Shown: in pieces, positions 18,749 to 27,788 of the stretch | Position numbering within the stretch: position 1 is the first letter of the stretch | Layout of the letters: every line of letters begins with the position of its first letter | Source of the DNA: Gracilibacillus dipsosauri | GTDB lineage: Bacteria; Bacillota; Bacilli; Bacillales; Amphibacillaceae | Direction of reading: 5' to 3' | NCBI RefSeq assembly: GCF_003176895.1 | Contig: NZ_QGTD01000013.1 | Coordinates: 1-64,000 of the forward strand | Length of the DNA: 64,000 nt | Made by a program: the position numbers and the translations under genes | The notes under the pieces: generated by a model | The model's database searches: none | Told to the model about the DNA's origin: nothing | What the model saw: only the letters and a program-made list of their open reading frames with translations

Positions 18749-19513
18749 TTATAATGATGAAGCTCCAGCATTTTCTAATGCTTGCTTATTAAACCATTGT
18801 AGTTGATCATGCAATAAGACAACTTGACCTATAACAATCATTGACGGATTCGTGATCTCATCTAATCGATCCGTGATTGTTTCGAGTGTACCTACAATCG
18901 TTTTTTGTTTATTAGTCGTTCCCCAGTGAATGATTGCTACAGGTGTTGTCTTTTCTAAACCTGCTTGGATAAGGTATTCAGCAGTTTTAGGAAAATTCCT
19001 CACACCCATGTAAAAGCAAAGAGTTTCTGTTCCATTAGCTATATGCTGCCATTCCTTTAATGATCTTGATTCAGGATTGGACCCATTAATAAAGCTTACG
19101 GAACCACTGAGCCCACGATGGGTTAATGGAATTCCAGCATATGCAGGTGCACTTATACCTGATGTGATACCAGGTACTACTTCAAAAGGAATATTAGCTT
19201 TTTCTAAAACAAGTGCTTCTTCCCCGCCTCTACCAAAAATAAACGGATCGCCACCTTTTAATCTCGTGATGACTTTTCCCTCTGTTCCATATTGAACGAG
19301 TAAACGATTTATCTCGTCCTGAATAACACCATGCAATTTCGGTTCCTTCCCACAAAAAATTAATTCTGCCTCACTTCTTGCATAGTTTAATAATTCTTGA
19401 TTAATTAAACGATCATATAAAATAACGTCTGCTTCTTCAATCGCTCTAATTCCTTTTAACGTAATTAGTTCCTTGTCGCCTGGTCCTGCCCCTACTAAAT
19501 ATACTTTACCCAA
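18749..19513 (-). CDS. sumT: Uroporphyrinogen-III C-methyltransferase
   Basis: 254-residue SAM-dependent enzyme that methylates uroporphyrinogen III twice to precorrin-2, the first step to sirohaem, the cofactor of sulfite reductase. VYLVGAGPGD at the N-terminus, GGDPFIFGRGGEEA at about 88-101 and VVPGITS are hallmark motifs. It corresponds to B. subtilis YlnD (about 257 residues) and carries no CysG-type N-terminal dehydrogenase domain. The start is TTG with GGGAAGAG upstream, and it overlaps the end of cysP by 8 bp, so the two are translationally coupled. The later sirohaem genes (ylnE and ylnF functions) are not in the window. Confidence 0.96.
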   Translation of the reverse strand: MGKVYLVGAGPGDKELITLKGIRAIEEADVILYDRLINQELLNYARSEAELIFCGKEPKLHGVIQDEINRLLVQYGTEGKVITRLKGGDPFIFGRGGEEALVLEKANIPFEVVPGITSGISAPAYAGIPLTHRGLSGSVSFINGSNPESRSLKEWQHIANGTETLCFYMGVRNFPKTAEYLIQAGLEKTTPVAIIHWGTTNKQKTIVGTLETITDRLDEITNPSMIVIGQVVLLHDQLQWFNKQALENAGASSL

Positions 19514-20582
19514 TCTCTTCCCATTCCCTTCTTAATTGATGTTCTTGTTGCTTTGTTTCTGACTTTACTTGATATTTCATTAACACGATTGTAATAAGTA
19601 TCGTTAAGAATAATAAGATTACAGTATAGTAAGAATGACGAATAATGATTTCGGTTAAACTATAGGAAATCACTAATGAAATGATTGGTGAAGAAATCCA
19701 AACCTTTGCAATACGATGGATGATTTTTTCCTTCCAAACATTTTGCCAGCTTTTCGTAGCACTGATTCCAACAATTGCCGTCGTCGTTACCTGGGTCATT
19801 GGGATAGGAACTCCTAAAAAGGAGGCAGCAATAACTAATATCCCTGTTGTGCTTGAAACAACAATACCGTTTGCCAGTGATAGATTTGTGATCTTTTTAG
19901 CATTGGTATCTAACACTTTTCCCCCAAATAAGATGCTACCAAGCGCTACCACTAACGCTAAGACAGGTAAACCAATCTCCATTGTTACTAAATTTGCTCC
20001 CACCAATGGTCCTAACGCATTCGCCACATTATTCATACCAGCGGCTATTGCCTCAAAAATACCTGTTATAATTAACAGTCCTGCTAATATTTTACTAGAA
20101 AATGAGACCTTTATCTTGTCTCGGTATTTCATTCTTACTTTTTCAAGCGTATATGTCACAAAAAAAGCTAAAATTGGGATAAGAAGCCATAAACCGACGA
20201 TTTCTAATATAGAAACGGCATATATTTGCTGAAAAGACAAACCAATTCCGACAATAGCACCAACGGTTACCTCACTAGTAGAAAGTGGAATACCAATATA
20301 ATTCGTAACAAATAAAGTACACGCAGAAACTGCCAGTATAATTGTAGCGATGCGAACATCCATGATTTCCTCTGGAATAATTCCCTTTCCTAGTGTATGA
20401 GTAACATGCTTTCCTCCCCAAAGAGCACCAACTATGGCTCCTGAACCAGCTAGAAATAATGCCACTTTTTTATGTTTTATTACCTTACTTCCATATACGA
20501 CTCCCATACTAGCGGCAGAGCCACTAGCGCCGATATTAAAAGCAAATAAACATGCGGCAAAAAAAGCTAAAATGACTAACAT
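19506..20582 (-). CDS. cysP: Sulfate permease CysP (PiT family)
   Basis: 358-residue membrane protein of the inorganic phosphate transporter (PiT) family with about ten helices. It has the duplicated family motif (FNIGASGSAASMG near residue 15, and GMNNVANALGPL in the second half). Linkage to sumT and a SAM riboswitch points to the sulfate carrier CysP/YlnA rather than a phosphate carrier. In B. subtilis the same pair lies in the cysH-cysP-sat-cysC-ylnDEF operon; here the reductase and sulfurylase genes are missing between them. The ATG at 20582 follows AGGATG. Substrate assignment is from context. Confidence 0.87.
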   Translation of the reverse strand: MLVILAFFAACLFAFNIGASGSAASMGVVYGSKVIKHKKVALFLAGSGAIVGALWGGKHVTHTLGKGIIPEEIMDVRIATIILAVSACTLFVTNYIGIPLSTSEVTVGAIVGIGLSFQQIYAVSILEIVGLWLLIPILAFFVTYTLEKVRMKYRDKIKVSFSSKILAGLLIITGIFEAIAAGMNNVANALGPLVGANLVTMEIGLPVLALVVALGSILFGGKVLDTNAKKITNLSLANGIVVSSTTGILVIAASFLGVPIPMTQVTTTAIVGISATKSWQNVWKEKIIHRIAKVWISSPIISLVISYSLTEIIIRHSYYTVILLFLTILITIVLMKYQVKSETKQQEHQLRREWEEIG

Positions 20583-20605
20583 TTTTCATCCTACTTCCTC
20601 TATTT

Positions 20606-20773
20606 TTATCTTCTTAGAAATGAAACCTGCATTTTTATTTCAAGTGAATCTCCGGGCGTGAATGCTTTTCTCTCCATATCAACATAATGCTTCATCAAAA
20701 TGTCGTATAGGGTTGCCGCTAATTTTCTTACCCTCGCGTCCAGATTTATTAGCGAGATCCTATTTTCTTTCAA
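20606..20773 (-). CDS. Possible 55-codon open frame in the cysP leader
   Basis: An open frame of 55 codons lies between the riboswitch terminator and cysP, ending 23 bp before cysP. Its translation looks protein-like (INLDARVRKLAATLYDIL, then MERKAFTPGDSLEIKMQV). It opens with a TTG inside the terminator T-run and has no ribosome site. An internal ATG would give only 29 residues, also without a clear ribosome site. It may be the remnant of a lost upstream gene of the operon, or noise. I do not recognise a family. Confidence 0.25.
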   Translation of the reverse strand: MKENRISLINLDARVRKLAATLYDILMKHYVDMERKAFTPGDSLEIKMQVSFLRR

Positions 20774-20930
20774 AAAAACAAAAAACTTCTACTTGGTCTA
20801 AAAGTAGAAGTTAAATACTTCTTCTTATCTGCCAAGGTTGTCTTGCTGGAATTAGCACAGTGCCTCAAATGCCTGTTGCTGAGATTTCATCGGGCCAGTC
20901 CCTCCATCTCTCTGGATAAGAAAGCATATA
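20771..20930 (-). promoter_or_regulatory. SAM-I (S-box) riboswitch with terminator, controlling cysP-sumT
   Basis: Minus-strand leader with the S-box core: GAGGGACTGGCCCGATGAAA, CTCAGCAAC and a closing P1 helix CTTATC/GATAAG (about 20823-20828 with 20915-20920). It is followed by a terminator, stem AACTTCTACT/AGTAGAAGTT (20784-20793 and 20803-20812) with a long T-run. SAM binding should end transcription before cysP. About 190 nt separate the terminator from cysP. Confidence 0.95.
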
Positions 20931-20960
20931 ATGTTTTAAGTTATTAAATGATTTGTATTG

Positions 20961-20989
20961 AATATAATGGTAAATACAATTAATGTCAA
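20961..20989 (-). promoter_or_regulatory. Sigma-A promoter of the cysP riboswitch leader
   Basis: Minus strand: -35 TTGACA (20984-20989), 17-bp spacer, -10 TATATT (20961-20966), about 30 bp upstream of the aptamer. Confidence 0.8.
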
Positions 20990-21078
20990 TAGGTCAATTC
21001 CTTGGATTGCTACTGCAATCCACTAAAAATCCTTTATAACCAATGGTTTTACTAGGTTTAATTTTTTTAAATTTTTTC

Positions 21079-21107
21079 TTGTATTTTTTTACTGGTGATT
21101 GTATGAT
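21079..21107 (+). promoter_or_regulatory. Probable promoter of the metI riboswitch leader
   Basis: -35 TTGTAT at 21079-21084, 17-bp spacer, -10 TATGAT at 21102-21107, about 48 bp before the S-box aptamer. Confidence 0.55.
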
Positions 21108-21154
21108 ATATTGTATAGTATTTCCAAAACTTTTTAACAACTAAATATTTTAAG

Positions 21155-21306
21155 CTTATCAAGAGAGGTTTAGGGACTGGCCCGATGATGCCTCAGCAAC
21201 CAGCATTTTATGCATGGTGCTAAATCCAGAAGGTAATTACCGAAGATAAGAAGTATGTATAAATGTGGGGACTTTCTTCTTATCGGGAGAAAGTCCCTTT
21301 TCGTTT
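21155..21306 (+). promoter_or_regulatory. SAM-I (S-box) riboswitch with terminator, controlling metI-metC
   Basis: P1 helix CTTATC (21155-21160) with GATAAG (21245-21250), core GGGACTGGCCCGATGATGCC and CTCAGCAACC, then terminator GGGACTTTCT/AGAAAGTCCC (21268-21277 and 21288-21297) with TTTTCGTTTT. High SAM should stop transcription before metI. It is the mirror image, about 235 bp away, of the riboswitch on cysP. Confidence 0.96.
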
Positions 21307-21335
21307 TATAGCATATCGTAGGAGGAATGATCGAA

Positions 21336-22442
21336 ATGAAGCATATCGAAACATCATTAGCTCAAATTGGGAATAAATCTGATCCAAAGACAGGTGCCGT
21401 CGAGCCACCTATTTATTTATCGACAGCCTACCAGCATGAAACAATTGGCAATTCTACCGGTTTTGATTATACGCGAACGCGTAATCCAACCAGAGATATT
21501 GTAGAAAGGGCCATAAGCGACCTTGAAAAAGGCACTAAGGGATTTGCTTGTTCATCCGGTATGGCTGCGATTCAATTAGTGCTTGCCATATTTGAAAAAG
21601 GAGATCAAATCATCGTGACAGAGGATGTTTATGGTGGAACATACCGATTATTTAGTCACTATAGTGAAGCATATGCGGTCGATTTTCTCTATGTGAAACC
21701 AGAAGAAATTGCAGAACAAATCACATCGAAAACAAAGGCAATATTTATTGAGACGCCAACAAATCCACTGTTAATCGAGTTAGATATTCATAAAGTTGCC
21801 CAGATCGCTAAAGAACACCAGCTGCTTTTAATCGTAGATAACACCTTTTTCACACCATATCTCCAAAAGCCACTTACACTAGGAGCAGATATTGTCGTCC
21901 ATTCTGCAACGAAATATTTAGGTGGACATAATGATGTTCTTGCTGGACTAGTTGCTGTGAAGGATCAACCGTTAGCAGAAAAACTAACCCATCTACACAA
22001 TGCCATAGGAGCTGTATTGTCACCATTTGATTGTATGTTACTTATTCGAGGCATGAAAACGTTAAGTCTTCGCCTTGAGAAGCAACAGGAAAATGCTAGA
22101 GCACTTGAACAGTTTTTCAAGGAGCACCCTTTAGTAACAGACATTCTGTATCCCGGTAAAGGTGCAATGGTTAGTTTCCGGATTAAGGAGAAACAAATGG
22201 TTGGCCCCTTCTTATCCCATTTAAAAGTCATTTCTTTTGCGGAAAGCTTAGGTGGGGTGGAGAGCTTTATCACTTATCCAACAACACAAACGCATGCAGA
22301 TATCCCTTTAGAAGAACGTGAAAAACGTGGTATTTGTGAAAGGCTGTTACGTTTCTCTGTCGGTATTGAGCATATAGAAGATTTAAAAGAAGATCTAGAT
22401 CAAGCTCTACTAAAGAGCAAGGAGGAATTACTTCATGTCTAA
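21336..22442 (+). CDS. metI: Cystathionine gamma-synthase / O-acylhomoserine sulfhydrylase MetI
   Basis: PLP enzyme of the Cys/Met metabolism family, 368 residues. It joins an O-acylhomoserine with cysteine (or sulfide) in methionine synthesis. The PLP lysine is in VVHSATKYLGGH, and the YTRTRNPTR and ETPTNPLL motifs are intact. An ATG at 21327 sits one base after GGAGG, so the second in-frame ATG at 21336 is preferred, about ten bases downstream of that site. It overlaps metC by 8 bp. The preceding S-box makes it responsive to SAM, as for B. subtilis metIC. Confidence 0.96.
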   Translation: MKHIETSLAQIGNKSDPKTGAVEPPIYLSTAYQHETIGNSTGFDYTRTRNPTRDIVERAISDLEKGTKGFACSSGMAAIQLVLAIFEKGDQIIVTEDVYGGTYRLFSHYSEAYAVDFLYVKPEEIAEQITSKTKAIFIETPTNPLLIELDIHKVAQIAKEHQLLLIVDNTFFTPYLQKPLTLGADIVVHSATKYLGGHNDVLAGLVAVKDQPLAEKLTHLHNAIGAVLSPFDCMLLIRGMKTLSLRLEKQQENARALEQFFKEHPLVTDILYPGKGAMVSFRIKEKQMVGPFLSHLKVISFAESLGGVESFITYPTTQTHADIPLEEREKRGICERLLRFSVGIEHIEDLKEDLDQALLKSKEELLHV

Positions 22443-23607
22443 CCAATTTGATACAAAGCTTATTCATGCAGGGCTACAACAAGGATTTAACGAAAAGGTG
22501 ACAGGTGCCGTAAATCCTCCGATTTATTTATCATCTACTTATCATCAGAAAGAAATAAATGAATTCGGACCATTCGATTATAGCCGCTCAGGTAACCCAA
22601 CCAGAGAAATTTTAGAAAAGACGATTGCGCAGTTAGAGAATGGATACGCAGGCTATGCCTTTTCTTCAGGCATGGCAGCCATCTCCTCAGCTTTTTTATT
22701 ATTGGAAGCGGGAGATCATGTCGTTGTGACAAAAGACGTTTATGGAGGTACCTATCGATTTATCAGTCAGCTATTGACCAGCTTCTCGATTAGCCATACT
22801 TTTGTTGACATGACAAACATCGCAGAAATTGAAAAAGCTATTCAAAGTAATACAAAGGTTATTTATATGGAAACACCAGCAAATCCCTTATTGCAAATCA
22901 CTGACATTAAGAAAGTGGTGGAGTTAGCTAAAGCCAATGATTGCTATACTTATTTAGACAATACATTTATGACACCATTGTATCAAAATCCACTAGATCT
23001 TGGTGTAGACATTGTGCTCCATAGTGCGACTAAATTCTTATCTGGTCATAGTGACGTAGTAGCTGGATTAGCTGTGGCAAAAACAGACGAGTTAGCTGCA
23101 AAACTAAAATTTATTCAGAATACAATTGGATCCATTCTAAGTGCACAGGATTCCTATACCTTAATTCAAGGAATGAAAACTTTGGAGACTCGACTAACCA
23201 AATCAAGCCAATCTGCACTTGAAATTGCTAAATTTTTGGATGAACATCATGCGATTGAAAAAGTGTATTATCCAGGTCTTACGGATCATCCTGGTTTTAA
23301 CGTTCATCATTCTCAAGCCAAAAGTGGTGGAGCAGTCCTATCCTTTTTATTATCAGAAAATGTTGACATAGAGGGATTCGTTAGAAAGCTAGAAATACCA
23401 GTCTTTGCCGTAAGCTTAGGGGCTGTGGAATCTATTCTTTCTCATCCTGCTACCATGTCTCATGCAGCAATGCCTCCACATGAACGAAAAGAAAGAGGGA
23501 TCGAGGATCGCTTGTTCCGTTTATCTGTAGGTATAGAGAATGTCGATGATTTGATCAAGGATCTTAATCAATCTTTCCAACAAAGCAAATTAAGCCTTCC
23601 ATTATAG
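22435..23607 (+). CDS. metC: Cystathionine beta-lyase MetC
   Basis: 390-residue PLP enzyme, second of the metI-metC operon. It cleaves cystathionine to homocysteine, pyruvate and ammonia. The PLP lysine lies in LHSATKFLSGHSDVV; YSRSGNPTRE and METPANPLL are the family motifs. AAGGAGG within the end of metI precedes the ATG, so translation is coupled. About 40 percent of the sequence visibly parallels MetI, as expected of paralogues. Assignment of the beta-lyase role is by position and similarity to B. subtilis MetC. Confidence 0.95.
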   Translation: MSNQFDTKLIHAGLQQGFNEKVTGAVNPPIYLSSTYHQKEINEFGPFDYSRSGNPTREILEKTIAQLENGYAGYAFSSGMAAISSAFLLLEAGDHVVVTKDVYGGTYRFISQLLTSFSISHTFVDMTNIAEIEKAIQSNTKVIYMETPANPLLQITDIKKVVELAKANDCYTYLDNTFMTPLYQNPLDLGVDIVLHSATKFLSGHSDVVAGLAVAKTDELAAKLKFIQNTIGSILSAQDSYTLIQGMKTLETRLTKSSQSALEIAKFLDEHHAIEKVYYPGLTDHPGFNVHHSQAKSGGAVLSFLLSENVDIEGFVRKLEIPVFAVSLGAVESILSHPATMSHAAMPPHERKERGIEDRLFRLSVGIENVDDLIKDLNQSFQQSKLSLPL

Positions 23608-23657
23608 AGGAGAAGAGAAAAGGACTGGGGGCTTGATTTCCTAAATGCATCGCTTCG

Positions 23658-23969
23658 ATAAACTGTAATTTGGCTTCTTGCCTCAATTGAAGTGCGGTTA
23701 AAAAGACTATAAACGGCAACTTGGCCCAGTGCTTCCGTTGAAATGCAGTTTATAAAGCGAATAAACGGCAAATTTGGCTGTTGCTTCGCTTAAAATGCCG
23801 TTTATAAAGTGAATAAACGGCAAATTTGCCTAGTGCTTCCGTTGAAATGCCGTTTATAGATCGGATCAACCGCAAATTTGGCTGTTGCTTCGCTTGAAAT
23901 GCCGTTTATAAAGTGAATAAACCGCAACTTGGTCTGGTGTTTAAGTTGAAATACAGTTTATAAAGCGTC
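23658..23969. repeat. Six tandem 52-bp repeats, each an inverted repeat
   Basis: Between metC and the convergent exporter gene lie about six units with an exact 52-bp period (starts near 23658, 23710, 23762, 23814, 23866 and 23918). The inner units read TAAACGGCAAATTTGGCTGT at the start and TGCCGTTTATAAAGTGAA at the end, so each can fold on itself (TAAACGGCA with TGCCGTTTA). The outer copies are more diverged. No reading frame or terminator explains them. Confidence 0.9.
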
Positions 23970-23982
23970 CTTTCTATATCTA

Positions 23983-24729
23983 TTAACCTATTAATAAACG
24001 AATGGCACCAATACCCGCAAAGACTAGTACGAGGATCTGAAATAAACGCTGAGGCATTAGTTGTAAAACCTTTACTCCAATAACTGCTCCTATTAAAATC
24101 ATTGGAATTAACCATAGGTTAAACATGATAGATTCCATATTAATCATACCAAGGCTAATATAAAAAGGAACCTTTATCATATTAACAAATAAAAAGAACC
24201 ATGCCCCTGTCCCAACAAATTCCTTCTTTGGTAGTCCTTTTACTAAAAAGTAAATCGCCATCACACCACCAGCTGCATTTCCAATCATGGTCGCAAATCC
24301 AGCTAATGCTCCCATCATCATGGTGAAAATTTTTGCTTCTGGAAGCATCTGATTAAATTTCTCTCCTAATCGTTCTCTACTTATATGGAGTATGATTAAT
24401 GCTAAAACTAGAATGCCAATCATTGGCTTTAATTGATCACTTGTTACATAGCTCAATACATAATACCCTATTAAAACCCCTACAAGAACGGATGGAACTA
24501 GAGAGAACAAATACTTCCAGACCACATTTTTTCGATAATATGTAACGGCAAATAGATCGCCAACAATTAATAATGGTAGTAGTATTCCAACAGATTCTTT
24601 TGCAGGGAATAGTATCATAAAGAGCGTGACTACAAGGATCCCCATACTCGATACTCCTGCTTTGGAAAAACCAATTAGCATTGCAGCTATAACTAGAACA
24701 ATCCATTCAAAAACCGATAAGTCAAACAT
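23983..24729 (-). CDS. TauE/SafE-family sulfite or sulfonate exporter
   Basis: 248-residue membrane protein of about eight helices, TauE/SafE family (PF01925). The first helix pair carries the family segment AMLIGFSKAGVSSMG and the repeat GALAGFATMIGNAAGGV opens the second half. Relatives export sulfite, sulfoacetate or similar anions. Its place beside the sulfur genes agrees with a sulfur-compound role, though it is convergent and separated by the repeats. I prefer ATG 24729, six bases after GGGGGG, over 24735. Confidence 0.88.
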   Translation of the reverse strand: MFDLSVFEWIVLVIAAMLIGFSKAGVSSMGILVVTLFMILFPAKESVGILLPLLIVGDLFAVTYYRKNVVWKYLFSLVPSVLVGVLIGYYVLSYVTSDQLKPMIGILVLALIILHISRERLGEKFNQMLPEAKIFTMMMGALAGFATMIGNAAGGVMAIYFLVKGLPKKEFVGTGAWFFLFVNMIKVPFYISLGMINMESIMFNLWLIPMILIGAVIGVKVLQLMPQRLFQILVLVFAGIGAIRLLIG

Positions 24730-24860
24730 ATTCATCCCCCCACTTCTACTTAGACGCTATTATCCAGGTTGTAAACGTTATCCATTTTATCATAATGAAA
24801 CGATCTTTTTCCATAGATTTTGAATTTCAACTGTATTAGTATAAGAATATACTTAAAACC

Positions 24861-25772
24861 TTACATAATTAGATTAACCATTCCCCAAATTAATACAAAG
24901 CTAATGATCATGGTCAGATTAGAGGCTGTACCTACAAGCCGTTGGTTATAGCCAAATATAATGGAATATGGGACGACAGATACAGCGGTTGGTAAAATAA
25001 AGCCTATAAGCAATGTAAAACGAAACATTTCATCAACGGGAAGAAGGTAATAACATAATAACCCTGTAATAATCCCAATTCCATATCTTACAGCTAAAAA
25101 CTTCAATATTAGTTTTCCATATCCTTTCGCAAACGTAAAATTCAAATACAATCCTAATAATAGTAAGGACAATGGCATGTTCGCCATCGAAATAATACTC
25201 GATACATCCACGACAAAGCTTGGCAGTTGAATCTTCATGATACTTAGTAAGCACATGATAAGATAGGTCATTAATGGAATGGATTGAAACAGCTTATAGA
25301 TAATCGTTCTTGTTTCAAGCATATTCGCTCTCTCTGCATACATGCCTGCGATAATATAGCTCATACCAAATACTATAAAAGCATTTCCAACATCAAACAT
25401 ACCAAAATACTTTAATCCCTCGAAGCCCCACAAGCCCTCGACTAATGGATAAGCAAATAACCCAATATTCAAGCCAGGAATCATCATGCCAAACATACCA
25501 CGATCATATCTAGAATCCCTCTTTAAGAGAATAAGTCCAAGTAAACCAATTCCAAGACCATAAACAAAAGCAATCACAATTAAATAAAGTAAGGAGTTGG
25601 AAAATTCTACATCACTAAATGTAACAATAATGAGACATGGAAGGGTTAGATTAAACACCACTCTTGCAATCGCTTCCCCATCCTCTTCCTTAACAATATT
25701 CCCCTTCTTTAATAGATACCCAATCGCAATGATAAAAACAGAAATTAAAAATTGTTCATTGAAACCATCCAT
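24861..25772 (-). CDS. AEC-family (auxin efflux carrier-like) transporter
   Basis: 303-residue membrane protein with ten helices in two five-helix halves, PF03547. Bacterial members carry malate, malonate or unknown organic acids. NLTLPCLIIVTFS in the first half and the crossover region near MPLSLLLLGLYL are typical. A longer frame opens at 25895, but its extra 41 residues include no family sequence, while ATG 25772 has GGAG eight bases upstream and gives MDGFNEQFL. No operon partner is visible. Confidence 0.87.
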   Translation of the reverse strand: MDGFNEQFLISVFIIAIGYLLKKGNIVKEEDGEAIARVVFNLTLPCLIIVTFSDVEFSNSLLYLIVIAFVYGLGIGLLGLILLKRDSRYDRGMFGMMIPGLNIGLFAYPLVEGLWGFEGLKYFGMFDVGNAFIVFGMSYIIAGMYAERANMLETRTIIYKLFQSIPLMTYLIMCLLSIMKIQLPSFVVDVSSIISMANMPLSLLLLGLYLNFTFAKGYGKLILKFLAVRYGIGIITGLLCYYLLPVDEMFRFTLLIGFILPTAVSVVPYSIIFGYNQRLVGTASNLTMIISFVLIWGMVNLIM

Positions 25773-25958
25773 GTAAATACTCCTTCGTTCTATGCTGTAA
25801 TAATGAATACTTTTTTCACTATAGCATAGATGAAATACAAATGGGGATAAACTAAAAATAATATTTTTGACAGAGAGCATGAGAAGGAGTACCATGATAA
25901 TGATTGCAAATTAGTATATTTTTAACAGTTTCAACAATGGATACAGTATGGGAGGTTA

Positions 25959-26810
25959 GTGGCGATAAGAAGTAGTTTTCGCCAATTACGTATGGGAGAA
26001 ACATGGTATTATCTAGATACGGAAAAAAATACCCCCGCCTATAACATGGCAGTAGACGAATGTCTATTAAAGTGGCATAGGAATAAAGAAATCCCTCCAG
26101 TTTTACGTTTCTATGAATGGGAGCCTGCTGGGTTATCTGTCGGGTATTTTCAAAAAACAAAGGGTAAAATTAATTTCAAAGCATTAACAGAACATCATAT
26201 TGAATTAGTACGGCGATTAACAGGTGGTAGGGCTGTTCTTCATGATCAAGAACTGACCTATAGCGTGATCGTTGCAGAAAGCCACCCGAAAATGCCTGCT
26301 TCCGTTAAAGAGGCATATAAAGTAATTTCTAAAGGATTATTAGAAGGATTCCGAAACCTTGATATCGAAGCATCTTTTGCAATTCCAGAAGGTAAACTAC
26401 AGACAACTCAATCAGCGGTTTGCTTTGAGGAACCTTCGTGGTATGAATTAATTGTCGATGGTAAAAAAGCAGCAGGCAGTGCTCAAACTCGACAAAAGGG
26501 TGTTATTTTACAGCATGGCTCCATCCCCATCCATGTCGATAACACCAAGCTCTATGATCTATTTGAATATCCAAGTGAAAAGGTAAAAGCAAGGGCAATG
26601 CATGCATTTAAAGACAAAGCAGTTTCATTAGAAGAAGCTTCACCTGGGGAGATCAAAATAGATTTAGCAAAACGAGCATTTAAGCAAGGATTTGAAAAAG
26701 GCTTGGACATAGTCTTCGAAAATTTCACTTTTTCAATGGAACAAGAAGAAGAAATACATAGTGTAATGAATCAAAAATATAAAGACGACGCATGGAATTT
26801 ATCTAGATAG
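25959..26810 (+). CDS. lipM: Octanoyl-[GcvH]:protein octanoyltransferase LipM
   Basis: 283-residue enzyme that moves octanoate from acyl carrier protein to GcvH, the first step of lipoate synthesis in Bacillus. It matches B. subtilis LipM over its full length: YNMAVDECLL, RRLTGGRAVLHDQELTYS and the catalytic cysteine in SAVCFEEPSWYEL, then KKAAGSAQTRQKGVILQHGSI. The conserved Lys in KKAAGSAQ completes the active site. The start GTG at 25959 is only three bases after GGAGG; ATG 25992 is an alternative without a ribosome site. lipA follows 12 bp downstream, so the two steps are encoded together. Confidence 0.95.
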   Translation: MAIRSSFRQLRMGETWYYLDTEKNTPAYNMAVDECLLKWHRNKEIPPVLRFYEWEPAGLSVGYFQKTKGKINFKALTEHHIELVRRLTGGRAVLHDQELTYSVIVAESHPKMPASVKEAYKVISKGLLEGFRNLDIEASFAIPEGKLQTTQSAVCFEEPSWYELIVDGKKAAGSAQTRQKGVILQHGSIPIHVDNTKLYDLFEYPSEKVKARAMHAFKDKAVSLEEASPGEIKIDLAKRAFKQGFEKGLDIVFENFTFSMEQEEEIHSVMNQKYKDDAWNLSR

Positions 26811-26822
26811 GAGATGGGTAGA

Positions 26823-27770
26823 ATGGCAAAAAACGAAGAATACTTAAGAAAACCGGAATGGCTAAAGATAAAAATCAATACGAATAAATCCTATAATCGT
26901 TTAAAACATCTAATGCGTGATAAACGTCTCAACACTGTTTGTGAGGAAGCTAAATGTCCAAATATCCACGAATGCTGGAGCGAAAGACAAACAGCGACCT
27001 TCATGATACTTGGGGATACTTGTACACGTGGATGCCGTTTTTGTGCAGTAAAGACAGGTCTTCCCAATGAATTAGATTGGGGCGAACCGAAACGTGTTGC
27101 TGAATCAGTAGAAATTATGGGACTAAAGCACGTGGTTGTTACTGCAGTTGCACGTGATGATTTAAAGGATGGTGGTGCAGCAGTATTTGCCGAAACAGTT
27201 CGTCAAATTCGTGAGAAAGTACCAGGATGCACAATTGAGATATTACCTTCTGATATGAAAGGTGATTATGAAAGCTTACATACACTAATGGATAGTGCTC
27301 CCGATATTTTTAATCATAATATTGAAACAGTACGCAGATTAACGAAACGTGTTCGTGCGATTGCGATGTATGACCGTTCGTTAGAATTATTAAGACGAGT
27401 GAAAGAAATCGCACCAAATACCCCGACTAAGTCCAGTATTATGGTAGGTCTTGGCGAAACTAAGGAAGAAATAGTGGAAGCAATGGACGATTTACGTGCT
27501 AATAATGTTGATATTTTGACCATTGGTCAATATCTACAACCAACCAAAAAACACTTAAAGGTTGAGCGCTACTATCATCCTGATGAATTTACAGAACTTA
27601 GAGAAATTGCTCTTTCCAAAGGATTTAAGCATTGTGAAGCTGGTCCTTTAGTTCGCTCCTCCTATCATGCAGATGAACAAGTAAGTCAATCTGCTGCACA
27701 ACGTAGAATTAAATATATGAAGGGTTATGAAGAAAATACAGGAGAAAAGCTTTCAAAGCTTCCGTTTTAA
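26823..27770 (+). CDS. lipA: Lipoyl synthase LipA
   Basis: 315-residue radical-SAM enzyme that inserts two sulfur atoms into protein-bound octanoyl groups to make lipoyl cofactors for 2-oxoacid dehydrogenases and glycine cleavage. The auxiliary cluster motif [12 protein letters not shown] and the radical-SAM motif CTRGCRFC are both complete. The C-terminal RSSYHADE carries the conserved serine. ATG 26823 is chosen over 26814 because GGAG is nine bases upstream. It follows lipM directly, giving an octanoyl transfer plus sulfur insertion pair. Confidence 0.98.
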   Translation: MAKNEEYLRKPEWLKIKINTNKSYNRLKHLMRDKRLNTVCEEAKCPNIHECWSERQTATFMILGDTCTRGCRFCAVKTGLPNELDWGEPKRVAESVEIMGLKHVVVTAVARDDLKDGGAAVFAETVRQIREKVPGCTIEILPSDMKGDYESLHTLMDSAPDIFNHNIETVRRLTKRVRAIAMYDRSLELLRRVKEIAPNTPTKSSIMVGLGETKEEIVEAMDDLRANNVDILTIGQYLQPTKKHLKVERYYHPDEFTELREIALSKGFKHCEAGPLVRSSYHADEQVSQSAAQRRIKYMKGYEENTGEKLSKLPF

Positions 27771-27788
27771 TCATAAAGGAGACATCAA

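Noticed and set aside
19681-20232. 183-codon plus-strand frame inside cysP
   Set aside because: It is antisense to transmembrane codons of cysP, which often leave long open frames; there is no ribosome site.
23658-23969. Tandem repeats considered as a CRISPR array
   Set aside because: The units are contiguous 52-bp palindromic copies with no unique spacers, and there are no cas genes.
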